From Flavobacteriaceae bacterium PS02336 (GTDB lineage Bacteria > Bacteroidota > Bacteroidia > Flavobacteriales > Flavobacteriaceae), in assembly GCA_029960065.1 (NCBI GenBank), contig JASCOF010000004.1:1-64000 (forward strand): a stretch of DNA of 64,000 nucleotides. The letters run 5' to 3'. Below are positions 49,508 through 58,800 of this stretch, piece by piece. The notes beneath the pieces are model-generated. The model worked only from the letters and a program-made list of their open reading frames with translations. It ran no database searches and was not told the origin of the DNA. The position numbers and the translations under genes were made by a program. How positions within the stretch are numbered: position 1 is the first letter of the stretch; every line of letters begins with the position of its first letter.

Positions 49508-50038
49508 ATGATACAACTTCACGATAAACAATTTGTTCCGTTTATTTCAGCTAAAGAAATTGATTTTGCTTTAACTAAAATGGTGGCTCAGGTAGAGGAT
49601 GATTTTGGAGATGACACGCCAATTTTTATTGGAGTTTTGAATGGCGCTTTTATGGTAGTGTCAGATTTTTTGAAAAAATACAAAAAACCGTGCGAGGTTT
49701 CATTTATTAAAATGGCATCGTATGAGGGAACTGAAACTACTAATTCGGTTAAAGAATTAATAGGAATCAATCAGGATTTGACAGGAAGAACAGTTATCGT
49801 TATCGAAGATATTATCGATACTGGAAATACAATCGAAGAATTGAAGCACTTGTTTAAAGAAAGAAATGTAAAGCATTTTAAAATTGCAACCTTGTTCTTT
49901 AAACCAGAAGCATATAAAAAAGACATTAAAATAGATTATATCGGGATTAGAATTCCGAACAAATTTATTGTAGGTTACGGTTTGGACTACGACGGTTTAG
50001 GAAGAAATTTGACCGAAGTTTACAAATTAGCAGAATAA
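49508..50038 (+). CDS. hpt: Hypoxanthine phosphoribosyltransferase
   Basis: This salvage enzyme makes IMP/GMP from hypoxanthine or guanine and PRPP. The 176-residue protein has GVLNGAFMVVSDFL, the flexible-loop KMASYEGTE, and the PRPP-binding VIVIEDIIDTGNTIEELK. GLDYDGLGRNLTEVY ends the protein. It begins the co-oriented hpt-adk-CNNM-obgE series, adk starting 74 bases after it. Confidence 0.93.
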   Translation: MIQLHDKQFVPFISAKEIDFALTKMVAQVEDDFGDDTPIFIGVLNGAFMVVSDFLKKYKKPCEVSFIKMASYEGTETTNSVKELIGINQDLTGRTVIVIEDIIDTGNTIEELKHLFKERNVKHFKIATLFFKPEAYKKDIKIDYIGIRIPNKFIVGYGLDYDGLGRNLTEVYKLAE

Positions 50039-50112
50039 CAAAATAACAAAACACAACTAAATATTCATTTAAAGACTTCTGAAAGACAGAGGTAACAACA
50101 CTCATTTCAATT

Positions 50113-50685
50113 ATGATTAACATCGTTTTATTTGGAAAGCCTGGTGCAGGAAAAGGAACTCAGGCAGAATTTTTAAAGGAAAAATACAATTTAACACACC
50201 TTTCGACTGGAGATATTTTTCGTTTCAATTTAAAAAATGATACTGAACTAGGAAAAAAAGCAAGAGTTTTTATGGACAATGGAGAATTAGTTCCATGCGA
50301 AGTAACAACTGCAATGTTAATTGATGAGGTAAAAAAACACCCTGATACAGCAGGATTTTTGTTCGACGGTTACCCAAGAACAATCAATCAGGCAGAGGCT
50401 TTAGATAAATTTTTACCAACTATTGGATCAAGCGTTACAGCAACTATCGCTTTAGAAGCTGATGATGAGATTTTGGTAGCACGTTTATTAGAAAGAGGAA
50501 AAACAAGCGGAAGAGCTGATGATCAAGACGAAGAGAAAATTCGTGTAAGATATCAGGAATACAACGAGAAAACAGCTCCGCTTATTGGATATTACAAAGA
50601 ACAAAATAAGTTTCATGCCGTAGACGGTATCGGAACGATTGAACAAATTACAGAGCGCTTAACGTCAGTTATAGATAATTTGTAG
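50113..50685 (+). CDS. adk: Adenylate kinase
   Basis: Adk balances ATP, ADP and AMP in the cytoplasm. The 190-residue short form has GKPGAGKGTQ (7-16), HLSTGDIFRFN, LFDGYPRTINQAEAL and a short lid (RLLERGKTSGRADD). AMP-site and catalytic arginines are present. It is the housekeeping copy; a diverged relative lies at 7463. It follows hpt and may share its promoter. Confidence 0.95.
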   Translation: MINIVLFGKPGAGKGTQAEFLKEKYNLTHLSTGDIFRFNLKNDTELGKKARVFMDNGELVPCEVTTAMLIDEVKKHPDTAGFLFDGYPRTINQAEALDKFLPTIGSSVTATIALEADDEILVARLLERGKTSGRADDQDEEKIRVRYQEYNEKTAPLIGYYKEQNKFHAVDGIGTIEQITERLTSVIDNL

Positions 50686-50689
50686 AAGC

Positions 50690-50830
50690 TTTTTCCAGCT
50701 GTACGTGAAATCCCGATAGCTATCGGGACGCTAAAAAAACTATTTTTCCAAACCATAAAACGAGCTTCCTCCGGTGGCTGTTTTCTGGCAGGAAAAATTA
50801 GTTTTTTTAGCTCCGAGCTTTTCACTTCCA
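50690..50830. repeat. Structured intergenic element after adk
   Basis: It contains the 18-bp palindrome TCCCGATAGCTATCGGGA (50711-50728), also present at 15614, directly followed by GCTAAAAAAACTATTTTTCC. That is nearly complementary to GGAAAAATTAGTTTTTTTAG at about 50791-50810. The loop reads CTTCCTCCGGTGGCTG. It may be a noncoding repeat or a terminator-like RNA. No coding frame is supported. Confidence 0.65.
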
Positions 50831-50898
50831 TCTGGGCTATAATAAATTGAGTACAAATTGCATTTAACGAGACTATTTTATAACGAATCCCCTATCAA

Positions 50899-52173
50899 TT
50901 GGAAATACTAATTATATTTTTTCTAATTCTACTAAACGGAGTTTTCTCCATGTCTGAAATCGCATTGATTTCGGCCCGTAAAAACAGGTTGGAAACAGCC
51001 GCGAAAAAAGGCAATAAAAGTGCTAAAACAGCGCTCGATTTAGCCAATTCGCCAAACAAGTTTTTATCAACAGTACAAATCGGAATTACCTTAATTGGTA
51101 TTTTGACAGGTATTTATTCTGGAGATAAAATCACTGCCGATGTTGAACTATTTGTTGCAGGTTTTACAGCGTTAAAACCTTATGCACATTCAGTTGCAGT
51201 TGGAATTGTGGTTGTCGTTTTAACTTTCTTCTCTTTGGTTTTAGGAGAATTGCTTCCAAAACGAATTGGATTAAATTACCCAGAAGCAATCGCAAAAATG
51301 GTAGCAATGCCAATGAAAGTCATTTCGATCATTACGGCGCCATTTATCTGGCTTTTGACTTCTTCGACAGATTTTTTATTGAATGTTCTTCAGATAAAAC
51401 CGACTGCTGACGGAAAAGTTACCGAAGAAGAAATTAAGGCAATTATCAAAGAAGGAACAGAAGTTGGAGAAGTTCAAGAAATTGAACAAGATATTGTGGA
51501 ACGTGTTTTTCATATTGGAGATAGAAAAGTAAGTTCGTTAATGACGCACCGAAAATCTGTTGATATGCTGCCTTTAAAAGCAGATAAAGAAAAGATTAAA
51601 GAGCTGGTAGTTCAAGATCTGCACACTGTTTATCCAGTTTATAATGATAATTACGATGATATAGTTGGAGTAGTGACACTTAAAAATATTTTCGCTAGTA
51701 TCGAAAATGATAATTTTGATTTATCAGCTATAGTTTCTGATGCGCCTTATTTAATGGAGCAGACAACGGCTTATAAAGCTTTAGAAAATTTCAAGAAAAC
51801 AGGAGTTCATTACGCTTTAGTTTCAGATGAGTATGGTGTTTTTCAAGGTTTGATTACTTTGAATGATATTCTAGAAGCTTTAGTTGGAGATGCATCTGAA
51901 TTTTATAAAGATGAATTCCAGCTGATAGAAAGAGAAGACGGTTCATGGCTGGTTGACGGACATTATTCATTACACGATTTCTTAACGTATTTTGAGTTAG
52001 ACGAATTGACAAACGATTACGAAGTAAATACCGTAAGCGGAATGATTATGACGGAGCTTTCTCATATTCCAAAAGAAGGAGAGAAATTAGTTTGGCAGAA
52101 ATTCGTTTTAGAAGTTGTCGACATGGACGGCGTAAAAATTGATAAAGTACTTGTAAAAGCGCTTAAAGAGTAA
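50899..52173 (+). CDS. CNNM/CorC family protein with CBS domains
   Basis: A 424-residue inner-membrane protein once called hemolysin. An N-terminal CNNM membrane domain (about 1-185, with FSMSEIALISARKNRLETAA) is followed by a CBS pair (about 205-330, SSLMTHRKSVDMLPLKADKE; EYGVFQGLITLNDILEALVG) and a CorC/HlyC C-terminal domain (from about 345, DGSWLVDGHYSLHDF). Members are linked to Mg2+ or other ion transport. The start is TTG at 50899; no ATG fits better. Confidence 0.9.
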   Translation: MEILIIFFLILLNGVFSMSEIALISARKNRLETAAKKGNKSAKTALDLANSPNKFLSTVQIGITLIGILTGIYSGDKITADVELFVAGFTALKPYAHSVAVGIVVVVLTFFSLVLGELLPKRIGLNYPEAIAKMVAMPMKVISIITAPFIWLLTSSTDFLLNVLQIKPTADGKVTEEEIKAIIKEGTEVGEVQEIEQDIVERVFHIGDRKVSSLMTHRKSVDMLPLKADKEKIKELVVQDLHTVYPVYNDNYDDIVGVVTLKNIFASIENDNFDLSAIVSDAPYLMEQTTAYKALENFKKTGVHYALVSDEYGVFQGLITLNDILEALVGDASEFYKDEFQLIEREDGSWLVDGHYSLHDFLTYFELDELTNDYEVNTVSGMIMTELSHIPKEGEKLVWQKFVLEVVDMDGVKIDKVLVKALKE

Positions 52174-52258
52174 ATAAAAATAGTTTTCAGTCGCAGTTTT
52201 CAGTAACAGTTTGCGCTGAAATTGAAATTGAGAGAGAATACAAAAACAATAGAATTTA

Positions 52259-52312
52259 GATAAAGAATTTGGAGCAATCTAAAATCTAAAATCTAAAATC
52301 TGAAATTCAGAA
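52259..52312. repeat. Tandem AATCTAAAATCT words before obgE
   Basis: Three or four tandem copies of a short AATCTAA unit lie just upstream of obgE. The stretch resembles the tandem words at 25733. Confidence 0.6.
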
Positions 52313-52314
52313 AA

Positions 52315-53316
52315 ATGACAGAAGGGAATTTTGTAGATTACGTTAAGATATATGTTTCTTCCGGAAAAGGAGGAAAAGGATCTACGCATTTACATAGAGA
52401 GAAATTTATTGAAAAAGGTGGTCCGGACGGAGGAGATGGAGGTCGCGGAGGACATGTATATTTAGTTGGGAATAAAGGACTTTGGACATTATTTCACTTA
52501 AAGTTTGCGCGTCACATTAAAGCTGGACATGGTGGAGATGGTGGTGGAGATCGCAGTACTGGTGCAGATGGCGAAGATAAAATAATCGAAGTGCCGCTGG
52601 GAACTGTTGTAAAAGACAAAGAAACTGGTGAGACACTTTTTGAGATTACAGAACACGGAGAAAAACAGATTCTTGCAAGAGGAGGAAAAGGAGGTTTAGG
52701 AAACTGGCATTTTAGAAGTTCGACAAATCAAACCCCTCGTTATGCACAGCCAGGTTTACTTGGTGTAGAAATTGATGTAATTCTAGAACTTAAAGTTTTA
52801 GCAGATGTTGGTTTAGTTGGTTTTCCTAATGCTGGAAAATCTACTTTATTATCTGTATTGACTTCTGCAAAACCAAAAATTGCTGATTATCCTTTTACAA
52901 CTTTAAAACCAAACTTAGGAATCGTAGCCTATAGAGATTTTCAATCTTTTGTAATTGCAGATATTCCTGGAATTATTGAAGGCGCGGCTGAAGGAAAAGG
53001 TTTAGGACATTACTTCTTGCGTCATATCGAGCGTAATTCAACACTACTATTTTTAGTTCCAGTTGACACTCCAGACATTAAAGCAGAATATGATATTTTG
53101 GTTAACGAATTGACGAAGTATAATCCTGAAATGTTAGACAAAGAACGTCTATTAGTTATTTCAAAATGCGATATGCTGGACGATGAATTAAAAGCAGAAT
53201 TAAAAGCAGAATTAGACGTGACGTTCAAAGATGTTCCATACATGTTTATTTCATCTGTTGCGCAGCAAGGTTTAACTGACTTGAAAGATAAACTTTGGAA
53301 AATGCTTAACGAGTAA
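52315..53316 (+). CDS. obgE: Obg family GTPase
   Basis: An essential GTPase linked to 50S ribosome assembly and stress control. The 333-residue protein has the N-terminal glycine-rich Obg fold (about 1-160, [22 protein letters not shown] start, [29 protein letters not shown]) and a G domain with G1 [22 protein letters not shown]3 DIPGIIEGA and SKCDML. It lacks the variable C-terminal domain. Clear terminator after it. Confidence 0.96.
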   Translation: MTEGNFVDYVKIYVSSGKGGKGSTHLHREKFIEKGGPDGGDGGRGGHVYLVGNKGLWTLFHLKFARHIKAGHGGDGGGDRSTGADGEDKIIEVPLGTVVKDKETGETLFEITEHGEKQILARGGKGGLGNWHFRSSTNQTPRYAQPGLLGVEIDVILELKVLADVGLVGFPNAGKSTLLSVLTSAKPKIADYPFTTLKPNLGIVAYRDFQSFVIADIPGIIEGAAEGKGLGHYFLRHIERNSTLLFLVPVDTPDIKAEYDILVNELTKYNPEMLDKERLLVISKCDMLDDELKAELKAELDVTFKDVPYMFISSVAQQGLTDLKDKLWKMLNE

Positions 53317-53337
53317 ATTCAAATTTTATACAATTTT

Positions 53338-53372
53338 AAAAAAGGTATTCTGTTTTTCAGAATACCTTTTTT
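53338..53372 (+). terminator. Terminator after obgE
   Basis: Perfect 15-bp stem AAAAAAGGTATTCTG/CAGAATACCTTTTTT with a five-base loop and T run. Confidence 0.92.
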
Positions 53373-53546
53373 GTTTTAATAATGCTGTACCAATTGTAAA
53401 TGTTGTTTAGTCCAATATCTTTTTTTCAATCTGTATTAAATTCTTAATAAAAGACTAAAAAATCGAAAACATATGCAATTTTGAATTTGTTTTCGGTGGA
53501 ATAATTATAAATATGAGCTATATTCGCATCACTTAAACAAAATAAC

Positions 53547-55691
53547 ATGAAAAAAGTAATTTTATTCTTGACCATGTGCCTTATGGCTTTCCCTATGAGA
53601 GCTGATGAAGGAATGTGGTTTTTGATGTTTATCGAAAGATTGAACCATAGAGATATGGAAAAAATGGGCTTGCAATTGACAGCCGAAGAAATTTACAGTA
53701 TCAATAATCACAGTTTAAAAGATGCGATTGTACAATTCAATGGCGGATGTACAGCTGAAATTGTTTCAAACAGCGGTTTGGTATTGACTAATCACCATTG
53801 TGGTTATAGTGCAATTGCAGAACTTTCAACTGCAGAGCAAAATCATTTGAAAAATGGTTTTTGGGCAAAAAATCGTTCAGAAGAACTAAAGCCTAAATCT
53901 TTATTTGTTCGTTTCTTCGTTCGTATGGATGATGTTTCTAAAAGAATTTTATCTAAAGTAAACGATCAAATGACAGAAACTGAAAGAAACAAAGCTATTC
54001 AGCAGGAAATCAGTTTGATTGAAAAAGAAAACAGCGAAAACGGAAAATATACGGTTTCTGTTCGTCCTTTCTTTCAAGGAAATGAATATTACTATTTTGT
54101 TTACCAAGATTACACAGACGTTCGTTTAGTAGGAACTCCTCCGGAAAGTGTTGGTAAATTTGGTGGAGACACAGACAACTGGGAATGGCCTCGTCAAACA
54201 GGAGATTTCTCTATGTTTAGAGTATACGCTGATAAAAATGGAAATCCTGCAGCTTATTCTAAAGACAATGTGCCATTACAGCCAAAACATCATTTACCAG
54301 TAAGTATTAAAGGTGTTAAAGAAAATGATTTCGCAATGATTTTGGGTTATCCAGGAAGAACAAACCGTTGGATGCCAGCTGGAGGAATTGAACAAAACAT
54401 TAAATATGCTTATCCTGCGTGGGTTGAAGGTGCAAAAACCGGAATGGACGTAATGAAAAAGTATATGGATAAGGATGATACTGTTCGTTTAAAGTATGCT
54501 TCTAAATATGCTTCAACTGCAAATTACTGGAAAAATCGTCAAGGTATGATTGATGCTTTAACAAAGGCAGGAACAGTTGATACTAAAGCGGCGCAAGAAG
54601 ATAAATTTTATGAGTGGGCAAGTAAGCCTGCTAATAAAGAAAAATATGAAAATGTAATTCCAACGATCAACGATTATTACAGAGAAACAAACTTGAAAGC
54701 GCGCCATGATAATTACTTGACACAGCTTTTACGTACTTCTAGTTATGCAACTGGACCTGCTAATTTAGGAAATGCATTAATTGCTTACTACAAAGAAAAT
54801 GATGCCAAGAAAGCAGAAATGCTTCCTAAAATTAATGCAATGATCGAAAGCATTTATGGTGACTTTTATGCGCCATTAGAAAAAGATGTTTTAACTGCAC
54901 AATTAAACTTGTATGCTGCTAAAGCTGCTGAATACGGACTTGCTCCAGAAGTAGCAAAAATGAAAACAGCGAACAATGGAGACTTTACTGCTGATATTGC
55001 AAAAGCAACAGAACAAAGTTATTTTACTACTAAAGAAAAAGTATTAGGATTTTTAGCAGATCCAAAACCAGTGGCAATTACACATGATCCATTGTATATT
55101 ATTTCTAATGATTTGTTGACTAAATACCGTTCTAAAACAGATGATCAAGCGAAAGCTGATGATGGTTTTGCAACTGCTTTCCGTAAATTGGTTGAAGGTT
55201 TAAGAGAATCTAAATTAAACGCGATTAAGTATCCTGATGCAAACTCTACTTTGAGATTGACTTACGGAAAAGTTCGCGCTTTACCTGCGGATCCTCGTAA
55301 CGATGCAAAAATCAATAACTATACTACAATGGAAAGTATGGTTAAAAAATACAAAGCAGGAGATCAAGAATTTGACTTACCAGCTCGTTTATTAGAATTG
55401 AACAAGAAAAAAGATTTCGGGCAGTATGCTGATAAAGCAGGATATATGCCAGTAAACTTTTTAACTGATAACGATATTACTGGAGGAAATTCTGGTTCGC
55501 CAGTTCTTAACGGAAAAGGAGAATTAATCGGAATTGCTTTTGATGGAAACATCGAAGCTATGGCTGGTGACGTTATTTTTGATTCTAATTTACAAAGAAC
55601 TATCAACGTTGATATTCGTTATGTTCTTTGGATTATTGACAAATACGCTGGAGCTAAAAATATTATCGATGAATTGACGATTGCTAAATAA
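53547..55691 (+). CDS. S46 family dipeptidyl-peptidase, DPP7 type
   Basis: A 714-residue secreted serine exopeptidase that removes dipeptides from the N-terminus, typical of Bacteroidota. The signal peptide covers residues 1-19 (ending MRA-D). The His in TNHHCGYSAI is His84; GGDTDNWEWPRQTGDFSMF holds the Asp region; Ser649 lies in GGNSGSPVLNG. Eighteen residues after the Ser comes Gly667 (AFDGN). As I know the family, Gly here marks DPP7 (hydrophobic P1) and Arg marks DPP11 (acidic P1). Hence DPP7-like, inferred. Confidence 0.92.
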   Translation: MKKVILFLTMCLMAFPMRADEGMWFLMFIERLNHRDMEKMGLQLTAEEIYSINNHSLKDAIVQFNGGCTAEIVSNSGLVLTNHHCGYSAIAELSTAEQNHLKNGFWAKNRSEELKPKSLFVRFFVRMDDVSKRILSKVNDQMTETERNKAIQQEISLIEKENSENGKYTVSVRPFFQGNEYYYFVYQDYTDVRLVGTPPESVGKFGGDTDNWEWPRQTGDFSMFRVYADKNGNPAAYSKDNVPLQPKHHLPVSIKGVKENDFAMILGYPGRTNRWMPAGGIEQNIKYAYPAWVEGAKTGMDVMKKYMDKDDTVRLKYASKYASTANYWKNRQGMIDALTKAGTVDTKAAQEDKFYEWASKPANKEKYENVIPTINDYYRETNLKARHDNYLTQLLRTSSYATGPANLGNALIAYYKENDAKKAEMLPKINAMIESIYGDFYAPLEKDVLTAQLNLYAAKAAEYGLAPEVAKMKTANNGDFTADIAKATEQSYFTTKEKVLGFLADPKPVAITHDPLYIISNDLLTKYRSKTDDQAKADDGFATAFRKLVEGLRESKLNAIKYPDANSTLRLTYGKVRALPADPRNDAKINNYTTMESMVKKYKAGDQEFDLPARLLELNKKKDFGQYADKAGYMPVNFLTDNDITGGNSGSPVLNGKGELIGIAFDGNIEAMAGDVIFDSNLQRTINVDIRYVLWIIDKYAGAKNIIDELTIAK

Positions 55692-55704
55692 TCTGATTTT
55701 AAAT

Positions 55705-55868
55705 TCCAATTTATAAATCCCAAATTCCAAATTCCAAATTCTCAAAAAAATGGAAACTATTGGGATTATATAGTTCGATGTAAAATAAAAATTAAAAACC
55801 TAACAGGATTAAAACTGTTAGGTTTTTTTATTTCATTTCCTTGGAATTTGGAATTTAAAAATTGGGAT
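55705..55868. repeat. ATTCCAAATTCCAA phrase on both sides of a terminator
   Basis: The left side has AAATCCCAAATTCCAAATTC. The right side has TTGGAATTTGGAATTT and AATTGGGATTTT, which can pair with the left. The same phrase occurs at 23220, 47800 and 63870. The terminator is at 55795. Confidence 0.75.
55795..55828. terminator. Bidirectional terminator between S46 and A2M genes
   Basis: AAAACCTAACAG pairs with CTGTTAGGTTTT around an eight-base loop, T runs on both strands, between convergent genes. Confidence 0.88.
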
Positions 55869-55872
55869 TTTG

Positions 55873-58800
55873 TTAATTAACTTTCACTCGAATTCCTTTT
55901 GTATGACTTGCAAATTCTGGTGCATACATACTTTGAATGGTTGTGATTCCGTTAGAGAATTCTCCGCTGTTATTTACTCGAATATCGTATTCTAAAACAT
56001 ACGTTCCTTTGTTGATTTGATCGAAGAAGAAATGTGTTGCGGCATCTTTTGTGCTTATATAATAACCCAAGCGATCTTTATATTGATATTCAGAAAGTAC
56101 ATTTACAGGTTCAAAACAAGATGCTCGCATATCTTTTAAATGAATATACTCAGAATCTTCTTTTGCTGTAATAATTAATCGAACAGTAACTAAATCGCCA
56201 GTTTTCAATGGGGTTTTAGATGTTATTCGCTGTAATTGATCACCTTTTAAAATGTTTTTCTTCAAATACAATTCTTTCGAGACAGATAACACTGATCCAG
56301 TATTATTTTTAATTTTATCTAAATCTTCAAAATACTGCCAGTAAATACCGCCAAACGCAAGAACATTAGATTTGTTTTGAATTTTGATGGAAGCCATTTC
56401 TTTCTTCACTTCCTCGGCTTTCCAGTTTAATTTGATGTAACCTGTTCCAGCTTCTTTTTCGTTTTCGGCTAATTTTTTGGTTATGATTTTTTCATCTCCC
56501 AATTTTATAACGGTATTATCTTTTACCGAAATCCAATCGGTTCCTTGCATTAGTAAGGCATAAACAGCTTCGGTTGTAGATTTTGTTGTTGGCCAGTTTT
56601 TGGTTTGTTTGTTTTTTAGCAGCCAAACTTTCATTGCATCAACAGATTTTGTGTCATTATTTACTTCGGCGAAAGCCTCAATTAATAAAGCCTGAGTTTC
56701 TATCGGCGCCTGATACCAATACCAGCCTGCTTTATTGGCAATCCAGTACATTCCCCAATCTTCATTATTGGATGAAGTTTCTTTTAAACTTTCAAGGATT
56801 TTTTTAGCACTTTCTTTTTCTCCAAAACGATTTAAAGTCAAAGCGGCTAATCCTTTTTCATAAAGAGAATAATTCAGCCAATCTTTTTTAGCCGTTTCTA
56901 GATATAATTTAGTTGCTTTTTTTAGCGTATCAGAAATTGGATATTTCTCTAAATAAAAACTTCTAGTATACAAATAATGTAAATCAGAATACGGATTGAT
57001 CCAGATTAGTTTATCAGTTGCTTTTACGTTTTTTGTTCGGGTTTGATGATATTCTAAAAACTTATTGTCTAAAAATGGAATTCCAGTTTTAGTGATTTCA
57101 TCAATTTTAGAAATATCGTTTTTAGTCAGTTTTTCTAAATGACCTAAACCTGCCAGAATATGTCTGGTAATATATTCGCTTTCGAAACCGCCGTCAAACC
57201 ATGAAAATCCGCCAGATGATTTTTGTTTTTGTTTTAATTTTTCGAAAGTCGCTACTTGAGAAGTTTTCATTTTTTCTAAATCAAATAAAAGAGCCAGAGT
57301 CTTTTTCTTTTCATCTTCATCTTGCGCATCATTAAACCAAGGAGTTTCTGCTAGAATAAGCGATTTTAATTCTTCATTTTCTTCTAATTTTGAAGTAGGT
57401 TTTCCGTTTTTTCTCCAATCTTCAAAAACAGTCGCAATTTTCGGATTACTTGAAATAATTTCTGTCGCTAAAGCATTTGCATAATAACGTGCAAAAGTTT
57501 GTTCCGCACATTCATGTTCGTATTCCATTAAATAGGGAAGAGACTGAATTGCAATCCAAGTTGGGTTTGAAGTATATTCTAAAGTAAACTGATGATTTTT
57601 TAATGTCGTAGAATTATTGTTTTTTAAGTTTTCAAACGTGTATTCTTTACTTGAATTTTCACGAACCCAAATCGGAATACTTTCTGTAACGAGCATATTA
57701 TTCGTCAGAACAGGAAGAATATTTTCTTCTCCATCTGAAAAATTTCCAGCTTTTGCGACGATTTTATATTGAATTCCCTGCAAACCTTCTGGAATTGTAA
57801 TCGTCCAGTTTGCCGTTGTATTTCCGTAAGGCGAGATGGTAAAGTTTTTAATGTTTTTGACGTTCAGCATTTTTGCATCAATTGCCTGCATGGTTACGGC
57901 ATCAAAAAACTGCAAACTTGCGATTCCGGTTTTCGCTTCGGCGGTAACATTTGAAATTTTAGCGCTGATTACAACAGTGTCTTTTTCTCTAAAGAATCTT
58001 GGGAAATTCGGCATCACCATTAATTCTTTTTGTGTAATAACACTTTTTTCTAAATAACCAGAAACCGCATCTTTATTGTGTGCCAGCAAACGAAGTTTCC
58101 AAGCCGTTAAAGCTTCTGGCGAAGTAAAATTGAAACTTACTTTTCCTTTAGAATCTGTTTTTAAATTCGGGAAAAAGAAAGCGGTTTCAGAGAGATTTTT
58201 TCTGGCTTTTACTTGGGTTAGAGCTTGCATTGCTTTTTGGGTTGTCACAATGATTGCTCCATCTTTTCCTCTAGAACCATATGCTAAACTTGCTTCCTTA
58301 GGAGCTAAATAATCAATAGATAATAGATCTTCAGGATTAATCTTTTCAAAATTAATCTGTGAAGAAATTTCTCCATCAATTATATATAATATAGATGAAT
58401 CTATAGCAATAGAAGTTAATCCACTAATTATTTTTTTGCCAGGAATGAACTTTATTTTGTTGGTTTGATAATAATATTCAGAATTTTTAGTCGTTTCCTG
58501 CGCGTACGCGACAATAGGCTTAACAAATTTAACCATGCTTACATTTGCTGCTGCAGAATCGACTACTATTTCATTTACGGTGCCAGCGCCAATTGGTTCA
58601 TCAACTGTTAAAACGGCATCTGGATCTCCTTTTATGGTTTCGCTTCCGACTTTTTTATCTTTAATATCAGCAATTGTTATACCTAGCGCTTGGCCATATC
58701 TACTGTTGTAAAAATTGAACCCAAACCATTTTAATCTTATTTCTTCATTAGTAATTCTTGAAAAAGGCAATCTTTCGTTTAAGTTTTCTACAGAAAGGTA

